NCBI RefSeq assembly: GCF_001522545.3
Contig: NC_031783.1
Coordinates: 2,207,790-2,271,789, forward strand
Source of the DNA: Parus major
Lineage: Eukaryota > Chordata > Aves > Passeriformes > Paridae
Direction: 5' to 3'
DNA: 64,000 bases
The first letter of the stretch is position 1, and each line of letters opens with the position of its first letter. Both the position numbers and the translations under genes were made by a program. The notes under the pieces were generated by a model that did not search any database, was not told the origin of the DNA, and worked only from the letters and a program-made list of their open reading frames with translations. Positions 1 through 12,588 of the stretch are shown here, one piece after another.

Positions 1-3000
1 CTCAGGTTCATGTACCCCAAGCTGTCCTAGTGCTGCTCTTCTTTTTTTTTTTGGAGATGAGGCAAAATTAAATTTCTTTCTGTTTTATGATTCGGTGGAA
101 TCTTAGGATGGGAATATCTTTTCTTCCTCCTTTGCTTCCTTGGTTCCTTAATGCAAGCAGTGGGGCCCTACTGTGTTCCCTCCTGTTTCTGACTTTGGAA
201 TTAAATAGATGGTGTCTAAAAGAAACCAACAAGGAGAATTTGCTAGTGATGCTTTGCAATATTTTGCCTATATCTTACTGCTCTATGTTTTAAGATTTCT
301 TAGGCCCCCCTGTTTCCACAGTACCTGATGCCCTTGGTGCAAAGGGCAGGAGAGCAGTGTTGCAATGAATTTTTGAGGTCTGCAGATAAACCCCAGCCAT
401 CGGCTCAATTCTATCTTCCATAATAATTTTCCTGTAGGACTTGAGACAATTCACTTTTTCTGTTTTCTTGCAGAGCTTCCTAGCAAATAAATTTATTGAG
501 GATTATGAGACACCGAGAGTCACATAACACAGGTTAATGTGTCCCTTTCGAGCTCTGGAGGCAGCGATCTCTTGAGATATAAAAAGTTCTGCTTATGGAA
601 ATATTTTTGTTTTGCTCTGTTCTTCTTGGTTGTTTGCATTTCTCTTTCTTGTTACTTGGGAGGTCACAGTATTGCTATTTACCAGCCAGCAACTCTTCCA
701 GAAATACCAGGGTCACCAGCATCTTGTTTTTTGAGTGCTCAAAATACGTAAGCATGTTGGGGCAAGAATGCTTTCTCTGTGTTTATAGGGCACAGCACAG
801 CAGAACCATGATTTCATTTGGGGCCTCTCTGTGTGCACTGATACCCAAAATAATTCCTGAACTTTCTGCAGCCAGACATCTCCTTGTTAAGTTTGCCTCA
901 AGGAATGGCTTTATTGCTGTATTCCTGTTAGAAGCTCTTGACAATACAACCATGCTTTTCTGTCTGAATTTGTCCCTTATTTCCTAGTGGAGAAAATGTT
1001 AAGGGATTCTTGTGCTCTCTGTCACCTGACTGAGCCAGGAAAGGATGGCTTTCACAGCACTTACTGCAGGAAAACCCACCAGTTCACCTGTGGCCAGCAG
1101 TGCCTGTTCCTGATAAAGCTTATCAAAGGTCTCTAGCTGATGTGCTGCTTTCACTGTTTTCAGTGTTTCTTTTAATATCTGCTAATAATTTTAAATGTTT
1201 CTTTAGTAATAAGTAAATTGGTTATAAAAATCACCATTTTGCTCAATGGTGAAACCTTTTAGTCTATGAATAGCCTGGCTCTTTAGAGGGTGACCAGCCT
1301 GTGACCCAGGGGATGCTTTTCCCGTGGCACATGAGATCCAGCACTGCTTGGTGACTTGATACTCAACTGCTGCTTCATGTTTGGGTTGGAGGGAACAGGG
1401 GTGTTCATGGATCTGGCTATGAAGAGATAAATCATTGAATTTTTCTTCCCTTCCTCCCCTCTGTGACCGGTCAGGGGAGAGCAGAATCCCACCCTGACAG
1501 CCCTGGAATCTGCCCTGCCTCCTTGTCCTTTACCAGTGCTGTGTACACCTGTAGCTGTCATGTGCTCCTGAAGTTCAGAGGTAGATGAAAGATCAGATGA
1601 AAGTTTTCCTTGGCTTTTTGAGCCCAGCCTGCTGGGCACAGTGTAAATCTAGAAGGCTTGTGCTCATGCCAGCAGGATGGCTCTGCAGATTCAGCTTTGC
1701 TCTGGGGTTAAGGGCAGCTTTAGTCGTTAACAAGCGAGTCCATAAGTGGGGTTAAGGTGCTTGTCTTGTGTCTTGCCAGGTGCTGTGCAGGTCTTTCTGT
1801 TCAACTTCTGTTTCATCATATTCCATAAATGTAAGTCTCTAGGTAAAAGCTTTTTATATTTATTGAACTGGCTTGTGACACACTGTGATTCTGGATTTCA
1901 TGTGTTCTGATACTGATCTGATGATCAGGCAAAAACAGATAGAACAAATGTCCCTTTTTTAAAGAAAGCAGTAATTAAGTAAATTTGTGTATGTATTTCC
2001 ACTTTCCCACAAAGAGAATTTTGAGTGCTGACCATGATGGAAAATTGTAGTGACCAGTCAATTTATCAGTTTTACATAATCTGACTTATTAACTGTTGTT
2101 GAGGTAGTGGTTCATGATCTTATGTGTGACAGTGAAAATAAAATATTATACACAGGTTGACTTCACTCCTGTATTTCAAAAATGGAAAGTGTTCAGTGAC
2201 AGATAAAGAATAATAATTAGAGGTAATTTGCACAGAGGCGTATTGCCAGGGAGAAGCAAATTCTGCATTGATTTAACATTTTGACATGATCTGTAATTTT
2301 ACCATGTAATAGCATAAAGAAAAGGAGGTAAATAGTGAATATAGTTGCTCAACCTGGTTCTTGTCAAGTCTTCACTCTGTGAAGATGTCTTTCATAGCTA
2401 TAAACAAAAGAAAGAACCCAGTAGGAAAACCTAGTGATTATTAAGCTTTCCAAATATGACTTGATGAAATGACATAATTTTTTCTCTAAGTAAACTTGAG
2501 TTTGTGTGCAGGTACTGCTCAGATTGCTGCCAGACTAGACAGAAAGGTCAGAATTTCTCAAATTTTTAAGGAAGATTTTTTGAGTTGCTCATAGTTTTAT
2601 TTGTGCAAAACCAAGTAGAAAAATCTTTCCATTAAAAATATTCACACTTCAGCTGCTTTTATTATTTAAGGGAAACTTGGATATCAGCATTTGAGGCTTT
2701 GAGTTTTGATAACTTGTTTACAGGTAATACAACTGGACACAGTAAAAAATAATTTATTAGCATAGTTAGAACTTGTGTAAGGTTCATCACTTTGAAAGGG
2801 ATGGAGCCTGGCCCTGACCATACACTTTGTTTAACTGGTTTCAGTTTCTCATGTCCTGACACTAATTAATAAATTAGTCAAGGCAGTACCGAGGGTCTGG
2901 TTGTCAAGTGTTGCAGCTCTACCTGTTTAAGCCCTCTATGAACATTGTGGAGTGAAGGATCAGTTTCAACAGACCTTACAGCTTTTACATCCTGCAGGAG

Positions 3001-4207
3001 TTCAACTGAGCATGGGACAGTGGAGCTTCTTTGCAGAACATGGGAAAGGTGAGGGCTGAAATCTCAGGTCCTGTGATACTGGAGGGACACCTTGGCTTCT
3101 GCTGCATTCTGTGATCATCATCTGCAGAGTCTTTGATCTGTATTTTTGTCTTTGGCTTCCCCAAATCTGGGTGCATGATGTACACAGGTACCCTATTGCA
3201 AATCTGAGCTTTCTTCTCCTGTTTACATCAGAAAATCTTAAGAGGTAGGGAACTGTTTAAATGCAAGAGATCACCTTCTTTAAATAAAAGCCTTGACATG
3301 GTGCTTTTTGGGGAAAAAGATTGATGGAAAAGACAAAACAAAGTCAAAGACATGTAATTTATATTCATCTTCTGTCGTGAGGAGGATGCATGATTTGAAT
3401 GAGTTGTTTAAAACTCTTCTTGCAGTTATTTCACAATATGTACTTCGCTTCTGCTGGCAGGCAAAGAATATAAGAATTTAAAGTACAATTTCACTGGATT
3501 TCAATTTGCTGTAGATCGTCCTGGAATATTATTAAAGTGAGAAAATTAGAATTATTTCCTCTTCCATCTACAGTTTGTGTGTAAGCTCTCTCTCTCTCGA
3601 TCCTGAATCACAAGCTCACTCCATCCATCCTGGCTCTGTAAGGAGAGACAGCCATTCCTCTTTCCGTTACAGCTGACACTTGAAAATTCTCAGCTATTTT
3701 TAGATGATTTTCAATCTCATTTCTGTCCTTTGAAAAGAAAGAAAAAAAAATTCCTAGCCTTTAAATTTTTTACTTCCAGTGGGAGTTGTTTTTGCAGAGA
3801 AGCCAGCTAGTCAATACAGCCTCATTAACACATTTTAACAGGTTCTGTTATATAAGTTTGCATTATTGTGATGGCTCTTTCATTGGTTTGGAGGGAATTG
3901 TTGGAACTCAATTTAAAGATGTGCCATGCAGGGTTTGAAATTGTAGCTGCTTGCTTCCAAGTAATAATTTGTGAAAATATAAAGTGGCAGTTGGAAAAGA
4001 AGCCTAAACTGGGGATGTACCGTGAAATTACAGCTCGTTCTTTCCTCAGAGGTCGTGTTTGGGCACAGCTTCTGTCTTAGGCAGCAGGACAGATTTGGCT
4101 GGTGAGGTGGTTCTGGGAAGGCATTTCTCAGTATTGGACTACCCCAGAAATCTTTACTGCCCTTTCAAGCCAAATTGTTTCATCCAATTAATATCCTCTT
4201 TCATTTG

Positions 4208-4236
4208 CACCCCCCTCCCCCCCCCATCCCCCAAAA
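4208..4236. repeat. C-rich homopolymer-like tract
   Basis: 'cacccccctccccccccc' followed by 'atccccc'. A short C-run with a few T interruptions. Confidence 0.8.
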
Positions 4237-5890
4237 TGTTTTAACCTTGAGCAATAAGTCTACTAGATATATGGGTTGGGGGAATTGGTATTTTTTCATG
4301 GTTCTGAAATTTCTTTGTGGAGGAACAAAATGTTCTAGATATATTTCTTCAGCTAGCATCCCTCAGGATCAAAATCTCTCTCTCAACTGCCTGTAAATTT
4401 TTTGAGTTTGTATTTGCTACAGTAACTTACTGTGGGAATTCTTGGCAAACCATCTAAATAACGATTATATTGCAAATCTTTATTTCACGGATAGCACTTA
4501 CTGTTCCTCTTGTTGCACGTCTAAAACTGTTGCCTTCAACTTGACTTGATAAATTTAGAAATCACATCGCTGTCATAAAACAGCATTACTTATAAAATCT
4601 CCAAAATTGGCAGAGTCCAGAAGAAGTAGCTGAATAAAGTCCACTGGCTTGGTGGCTCTTTCCTTCTGCCTGCTGCTTTACATGTGCAGGAACATGCAAA
4701 CAAAGGAAAAATAACATTTTGGTCATCTTTTCATGAAAGAGCAGTTTGCTTCCTTTTGGTTTTGTTTTTTTTTCCCTTCAGCTGAAGTTAATTCAAATCT
4801 GCTTGTGTGGATGTCGTCACAGGCTGGAATTCCCAGAGCTCCTGCTGGGTACGTGATTCCATAAACCAGAGGTCCTGCCACTGCAATGGGGGCAGAGGGG
4901 CTGAAAAACAGCAGAAAACAGCCCAAAAGCATCCAAATCCAGCTGTCTCTGTTTATAAAGATTTAATTTCCTTCCAGCATTACTAAATTTTAGGCCTTGA
5001 TGAGAAGCCCTTCAAAACAGAGGGGGAAAAGTGGAAAGCAAAACTAACTGATAAATGATACTGCTGATATTAAAAATTATTTGTATGTGTGAAGGGATGG
5101 TTGTAGTTTGACTGTTTTTAACTTCATAATAAGCTAAAAAAAACCACAAAAAAACCCTCAAGAAAACCCACCTCAATAAAAAAGTCTAGAATTGAAGTAA
5201 AACCTGCTATGAAACATTGACACAGACCACAGGAAATGTGTGAAAGCTTCTTCTGACATCGGATGCTTAATTCTTTAAGTTCATTAGATAAATGAGGAAA
5301 TTTGAGTCAGAAATGGGATCTTTTCAGTTTCTAAATGTGCAGCTTTGCTGTTTGAGTCAGATGCATGTGCCTGAGAGATGGAATAGAAGTTAATTTTTGG
5401 TTGTGCTCTTTTGAGAAGACCTCTCTGGGAAGCTTTTCCAGTAGTTCTTGGAATCAAATTCTTGCCTTCTTTAACTGGTGTTTGGTGGATGCTTGAAGTG
5501 TGTCCTGTAGGTACTGAGTGTCTCTAACCTCTGACCGACTTGGACAAGCGTCCAGCAGATAAATCTCTTAGAATTGCTCAGGGCTTGACAGGAGTGGTGC
5601 TACAGGCAGGATGTAATGAGGAAATGTTCCTGTATAAGGGCATTATTTGCAAAGAGACCAGGTACAACATCAGCTCCAAATTTCCTTTGTTTAGACAGGG
5701 TGATGCTTGGGAAGAGCTGTTTCCAGCAGGTCTGAGTTCAGCCTGTGTTCAGAGAAGTGGCCACAGGCGTCCAGGGCAGGGATGGACACACTGTGGTGTC
5801 ACACACAGTGACTGTGCACCAGCAGATAACCAGGCTTTGATCTGAGGCTTTTCTCATCTATTTCCAGTTTTTAAAACTTGTCTCTTATTT

Positions 5891-6351
5891 AGAGTGGGTC
5901 CAGAGGAGACCACTAAGTTGATTAGAGGGATGGAGCACCTCTCCTATGAGGAAATGCTGAGGGAATGGGGAATGTTCAGCCAGGAGAAGAGAAGGTGTTG
6001 GGGTGACGTAGCTGTGGCTTTACAGTACCTGAAGGGAGCTGACAAGAAACATGAAGAGAGACTATTTACAAGGGCCTGGAGGGAGAAGACAAGGGGCAAT
6101 GGCTTCATGCTGCCAGAGGGCAGGGTTGGTTGGGATTTTGGGAAGGAATTGTTCCCTGGCAGGGTGGGCAGGCCCTGGCACAGGGTGCCCAGAGCAGCTG
6201 TGGCTGTCCCTGGATCCCTGGAAGTGTCCAAGGCCAGGCTGGATGGGTCTTGGAGCAGCCTGGGATAGTGGAAGGTGTCTCTGCCCATGGCAGGGGTGGA
6301 ACTGGAAGGGCTTTGGGGTCCCTTCCAACCCAAGGCATTCCATGATTCTGG
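5891..6351 (+). mobile_element. CR1 LINE fragment, 3' end, sense
   Basis: This is about 460 bp of the 3' part of a CR1 non-LTR retrotransposon. It starts at 'gagtgggtccagaggagacc' and passes through the typical 'gttcagccaggagaagagaag'. It ends in 'cccttccaacccaaggcatt' followed by a decayed ATTCTRTG-type tail. It is 5'-truncated, as nearly all avian CR1 copies are, and has no functional reverse transcriptase. Open frames across it on both strands are shadows. It lies in the same direction as ADCY9. Confidence 0.93.
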
Positions 6352-6864
6352 GAAGTTTGCATCTGTCTGACTCCCTATTTGGGACTGATCTTGCTAGTAA
6401 GATCCATGTTATGAAAGAGATTCTCTCTCATGCACATGTAAGTTACTAATGAGACAATATGAATAGTGTTTAATGTTTTACTTGCTGCTTGGCAATGTGG
6501 CATCATCTAGAAGCAGAGAGTGTTCTTAAAAATACCATGTGAGGATGAGAAAATTTATTATAAGTTGTTTCATAATTCCAATAAACCATTTAAGAGAAAC
6601 ATACACACCCCGTGCCTCACCCGAGGTTCTGGAATCCTTAATGATCAGCAACAATTTTTCTGCTGAGAATGTTAAAGTAACATATACGTCTTTTGTTATG
6701 AAACATTGCTGCTGCTGGAATTTGCTGTGGATACAGAGATAAACAAAAGGTCTGCTAGTCTTCACTGAACTCACGTCTTTTACCTGTGTCAGATACTTTA
6801 ATTTGGTATTTGATGATAATTTTCCAGAAATAAGGCCAAAAATCTTTAATTGCATAAAGCTGTT

Positions 6865-7160
6865 GAATCCATAGAATTGTGGAGTGGTTTGGGTTGGAAG
6901 GGACCTTGAAGATCATTCAGTTCCACCTCCCTACCTTGGGCAGGGACACCTTCCACTATCCCAGGCTGTTCCAAGCCCCATCCAACCTGGCCTTGGACAC
7001 TTCCAGGGATCCAGGGACAGCCACAGCTTCTCTGGGCACCCTGTGCCAGGGCCTGCCCACCCTCATGGGGAACAATTCCTTCCCAATATCCCATCTATCC
7101 CTGCCCTCTGGCACTGGGAAGCCGTCTCCCTTCTCCTGTCACTCCATCCTCCCTCTTTCC
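6865..7160 (-). mobile_element. CR1 LINE fragment, 3' end, antisense
   Basis: The complement of the CR1 3' end starts at 'atagaattgtggagtggttt' and continues through 'gggttggaagggaccttgaa'. The internal GC-rich stretch, 'cagggcctgcccacc', is shared with the copy at 5891-6351. Homology fades near the 'tgtcactccatcctcc' stretch. It lies in opposite orientation to that copy, about 510 bp away. Confidence 0.92.
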
Positions 7161-8493
7161 CCATGTATATGTGTATATATAGCATTATATATGCACCCTT
7201 AGAATGTTTTTGATGTGAAAATGATCCGAGTTGTTGCCGCAGTCTGTTATTTCTCCATAATCAGATGCTTGAATCCTGTTTAGTCAGCTTGCAAAACATG
7301 TTTAATTCTTGTAGCACGAATGGCTGTGTGTTCATGAACTGGGTGACACTTCTTACTAAAACTTTTGCTTGGCTCTGTTTAATAGGGAGCATCATAGAAC
7401 TTACCTGTTGGTAGCAGAAGGTGGAAGCTTCAGCACATCAAGGATGCCATTTTTAAGTGTGAAGGCAGAGGATCCTTACAGGAAGGTGGTGGTTTCTGAG
7501 CCCTGATCAAGCATTGGGACAATCCTTTTGCTTTGTTGTTTGTCCCTGCTTGGGGATAGAGCCATTTTGGCCATGGCTGTTTGCTGATCAGGAGTCAGGA
7601 ATGATTTTGTGTCCATAACTGGGTATTGAAAATGAATCAGACCATACGGGAGGCATTTTTATCAGGCACAGTGTTTTCTGTGTGTTATAAAAAACCCGTG
7701 CGTGATGTGGCTATATTTAAAATGGAGTACATCTGTTATGCATTTCATTCTTTCCAAGATTTCAGGAGGTGACAAAGTTGGAATTTGTCTTAAAATTCAG
7801 ATTAAAATTTTGTTTTTTCAAGTTAGGAGATTTGCCTGCTCTGGCTTCCACCCTCACCAGTGCTTCTTTGAAGCAGTGGATTTGCAGAGCACTTAAAGAA
7901 ACGGTATTAATTATGTATTTTGGGATTTAGGCTGTGATGGGAGTTGTATGATCCTAATATCAGCCATAGCCAAGCGTGCAGCCAAGAGAGTCATAAATTA
8001 TTGTGAGTTGTGCTGCTGCTGTAATGGAGCGGGATTGTGCTGACAGAGCATTATTTGTCTACCTCATTTGGAGCAAAGGATTTGTTAATTCTTGTGCTGC
8101 TTAATAAGTGCAGGAGTTGGACCATGCCCCACCAGTGTTTGTGGCAGCTTTTGAAGCACCAAATCCTCTGAATTCAAATGGCATTTGTTGAAGTTTACAG
8201 TTAGAATTGAGTCACTTCAAAGAGGAGCCAGTTAGTTTTAACAGCAGAATTATCGATTTGTGGAAATAATGTGATTGTGTGTTAAATGTCATCTTTGGGA
8301 TGTTATGGTAACACAACAGCCTGTGTGAGGGAAATAAATAACACAATTCAGGAACTGCATCTAATATACATTGAGCATGCCTATAGCTTGTCTAAATAAA
8401 ACAGCTTTAAATGTAGGCTATGACTCACTGATAAAAGTAAAGCAAAATGCTGCTCCAGAAGTCTTTGCTGTTGTATTTAGGTGATTCAGTATA

Positions 8494-8660
8494 AAATCAG
8501 AGAATCACAACATGGCTTGGGCTGGAAGGGACCTTAAAGATCATCCAGCTCCACCCTCTGCCATGGGCAGGGACCCCTTCCACTGTTCCAGGTTGCTCCA
8601 AGCCCCATCCAACCTTGTCTTGGGCACTTCCAGGGATGGGGCATCCACATCTTCTCTGGG
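8494..8660 (-). mobile_element. CR1 LINE 3' tail, antisense
   Basis: A short CR1 tail beginning 'aatcagagaatcacaacatg', then 'gggctggaagggacctta' and 'gccatgggcagggacccc'. It ends at 'cttctctggg'. The inner sequence ('gggatggggcatccacatc') is nearer to the general avian CR1 form than to the GC-rich variant of the other copies, so it may belong to a different subfamily. Confidence 0.9.
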
Positions 8661-11600
8661 AAGCAAACACAAAGAGTTACGCTATAAACACAGATTTTTG
8701 GGGTCAGAAGAAGGATAGCCTGCAGAATTTATGAGAGTTTTTATTGCATATATAAAATTACAACCCTGCTTTAATGACTGTTGGAGGGCAGTCTTATGGA
8801 GAGTGATCCAGTGAAATGTAGCTGGTGTTAGATGGTCATTGATTCATCCTTGGATCTTTGTTTGTAAGTTGAGGCACCTCTCAGGCAAGGAGCAGTATTG
8901 AACTAATGGTGCTCCCTGGGGAGCCAGTGGGGCTGAGCCCCAGTGAGGTTTGTATTCACATAATGACACCAGAAAGACCCCAAAAAGCCACTCCATGTGT
9001 GCTGTCCTGCTCCACATGGCTGAGGGACTGAGAAGGAAGGAAGGAAAGGAGGTGAGGCAGCCTGAATTCATGGCTGGGCCACAATCAAGCAAATCTAGCA
9101 AGGATCCTATCCCTGTGCTGGAGCTGGTCATGGCTCTGTTAGAACCTTGTAGCACAAAGAAATGGTTCTTTTCTGAGCTCTTTCTTTTCCTGATTTGACT
9201 TTGCCCTGTCTCCTAAATTGAAGGAAATCAAGCTTTACACTCAAGAAAGCCTAAAATAAATGTGTTGATATATATACATTTGGATATTTCTTTATTAATA
9301 TATAGCTGAACCATGATAAATGGGGATGAAATTTTACTCTCTAGTATTTACTTTTTCATTTGTCAGGGGATAAGCATTTCCCACATAGACACAGTACAGG
9401 CATTGGAAAGATCACCAGGTATTTGAGTAACTGGTGTAAATTAAAGGTGTGTTACTTGTGTATAGATATTGCAGTAAAGGAGGGTGGGTCAGGTGCCTGG
9501 TTTGAAAACTAGAGAGTCCTTTAATTTTCCTGATGAATAAATTCATCATTAATTTTCCTAATGAATAAACTCTGTAGCTGTGGAGCCTGTTCCTAAAACC
9601 CCCTTGTTCAGACATTTGAATGTCTGAGTGTATCATTTTTTGGCCATGCCCATTCAATAACCTGACAGAAGAGGTGGGTCCTTCATCCAACTCCAAGCTC
9701 TTGTTGGGTGTCTCAGGGGCTCTTCCATGGTGTTCCTGCTTGCTCTTACAAACTTCTAAAAAACCCTGCTTCAATTTCCTGTTCCACAAAGTGTAATTGT
9801 TGCCAATGTGAGGAGTTTTTAATCTGACACCACACTCATCCTGAAGGTGTGCCATTGCAGCATTGCCTTCCCTGAGATTTTTTCTGTACATTCTGCTATG
9901 GCAGTCCTAAACCCAGGTTTAAATCCCAAGCAATCATACCTGTGTTCACTTCTAAACCATGCCTGTGGTTCATGAGTGACATGAAGTGCTGGTCTGTGCA
10001 CATGAGCTCATTTATTCATAAGAAACTGTGCTGATGTTTTGGTGACAGTCATTCCCAAAATGCTGTATTTGAGGTTTGTCCAGAAATCCAGGTGCTTGTT
10101 ACTGGAGCACAGTTAAATAGACTAAATAGTGAATAGTGAGTAGCTAAAATTAGTATTATTGTTCCATGGGACACAGGGTGTCTCACTCTTTTGATTTTCT
10201 CATATCACAGTCCCACACATTTTCAGCCTACTGCATTTTTGTTCACACGTTGAAGAGGGGATAAAGGGGAGAATTTTGCTTTGTGGCAGTATAAATCCTT
10301 CATAAAATAGTTGGAGATCTTAAAAAGTCAAGTTTGCATTTGCATATTAGAATGAAAAGAGATGGAGGACTGTGGGGATACCAGGCATTGTCATTCCAAA
10401 AACAGGATAAAGGATTGCAGGTTCAGCACAGCAGCATTTGAATTATTTTATCTTTTTTGTAGTTTGTTTGCCTGTTTTAATACAAAGCAGTTAATTACTT
10501 CTCTTTCTTTTGCAATGTCACACTGGCTCTAGAAGACAGAGGTTTTAAGTGACACCTTTTTGGGAGGAAGGAAGTGATTCTTTAATGGTCTAGAGTTTTC
10601 TGATGGTGCTTTGCATTAGGGGCAATTCCAGCTGTTTCCTGAACCAAAATCCAGCTTTTTGGATGTTATATGAGATAGAGAGAACACACTCCAGCAGCAA
10701 CAGTATATCCAAGATGATTTCTGTTATTTTTTGCTCCCCAAAGAAAATGCCAGGACCTTTAAAACGTGGAGGAGCCCCCACCTGTGCCAGATGTGGAAGT
10801 GACTAATTCAGTAAATATATCCAGCTAATAATTTTGTTTTGGATACAGGGACTACTTAGCACAACTGTTTATGTGAGTACTTCTCTTGTGAACGTTTCTC
10901 CATGTGTGGAGAAATTGGGAGGATTTGAACTTTCAGTGTATATTGTACAAAAAAGTTTTCATGTTTTTAGCTGTTGTTTTAGCAGCCAAGACAACAGAGA
11001 GCAAATAAATATATATAAACCATGAAAATCTGAGAGGTCATCACTAAAGTGATGTTAACAGCACAGTCACTAGGTTGTTGAGTTTCTTCATGTTTGACTT
11101 TAAAATCCACTGTTATGAGATTTGGAGCTTTAATTACTTAATTTTAAAATATATTGCCATTTTTTCTTTTAATATTTTTAAATCTACTTAAATAAGATGT
11201 TAATTGGTGAAAAAAAGGTTTTAAAAGAATCTAAGTGTAAGGAAGATTAACAGCTGATTTTTTGGCCCAGTGAGGGATGATTAATTCCCATGGTCTCCTG
11301 AGTACTGAGACCATGGTGCTTCTCTATTTCATGAGCTCTCCATGAAAGCTGGGTTTTCCTTCTGGATACTCTTCCATGTTCTTGATTGCAGATTTTAGGG
11401 GCCACACAGCAGCTGAATTTTCTCTGTGAGGCACAACCCATGATAACTCATGTGCTCTAAAGAAAGGTCGTATTTGCTGGTAGATCATTCTTCCTCCTCC
11501 CAAAAAAAACCTGACAACTGTTTTAAGAAGTTATTTTCAGGCTGGAACGTGAAACTTGGAAGAGAACCAGACTCCTTTATAAACAAACTTTGCAGTCCTT

Positions 11601-12407
11601 GTCCCCTGTATAAAAAGTACTCCATATTTTTATTTAAGTTTCATGGAGTTGGTCATATGTTAATGCTCTCATTTATTCCCCTCTTTTTATTTAATTCAGT
11701 GTTCTTCAGTATTTGTTTGCCAATAATTCAAAAGCACAAACAAGTGGAGGTAGTGGTGGATTTTGTGGTGGGAGTTGTAATAGTATTCCCAATGCAATTT
11801 GCTGAAATGGAATAGGAAAGTAGGAAAATAGGTGGGATTTGCAGATATTAGTATTATTATGGTTTCTAGCCATAGAACTCCAGAGCAAAACTGACCTCTG
11901 AGCAATATCTCACATACTTTGGTGCAAGTTTCCAAGGACCAATAGCACCATGGCAGCTTTTCTCAAAATATTGTGGCTTTTTAAGATAATTTTTAAGTGT
12001 TTGTTTTCATTGTTCTCTTGCAACTGAAGATAATCCCTGTAGGCATTATGACAGCAAAATATTTTAATGGGATGGAAGCTGTTAAGGGAAAATACTTATC
12101 CCTAAATTCTCTTTTGTATTTTTAATTACCCATTAGATTGTATCTTCTGAGAAGTAAATTTGAGAGGAATTTCAGGATAGTATTTGTAAAAATTGGAAGG
12201 TAGTGGGGAAGTGGAAGGCAAAGGCATGGTGGGTTACAATGTGAGGGAAGAGATTTTAAGAAGTTGAAAGCTGCAGGAGACTAATCAGAAGCACTTTTTG
12301 GAGGGTGTTTTTTGTTTAGTCCTTAAATCTCAGAAGTTGTTTCAATAGTAGAAGAAACATCAATTAAAGAGATGTGAACCAAATGGAGAGAGCCTGGAAG
12401 AGAGCAA

Positions 12408-12588
12408 ATGGATGGGATTGGATGGATGGATGGGAGGGATGGGATTGGATGGATGGATGATGGATGGGAGGGATGGGATTGGATGGATGGATGGGAGGGA
12501 TGGGGATGGATGGATGGATGGATGGGATTGGATGGATGATGGATGGGAGGGATGGGATTGGATGGGTGGATGGATGGATGGATGGATG
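12408..12588. repeat. GGAT/GGGATTGGAT minisatellite
   Basis: About 180 bp built from GGAT tetramers. They are organised into larger units of the form 'gggattggatggatgg' plus 'atgggagggatgggattgg', with one or two inserted 'atggatgatggat' variants. Open frames through it on both strands (for example a 72-residue + frame rich in [10 protein letters not shown] repeats) are repeat artefacts, not genes. Confidence 0.95.

Noticed and set aside
5944..6449. Several overlapping frames on both strands (up to 132 residues)
   Set aside because: All fall in the CR1 fragment at 5891-6351, so they are repeat shadows rather than genes.
9412..9891. A 159-residue open frame on the - strand
   Set aside because: It has no recognisable domain, mixed composition and no conserved motif, and it lies in AT-rich intron. 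It is consistent with a chance frame.
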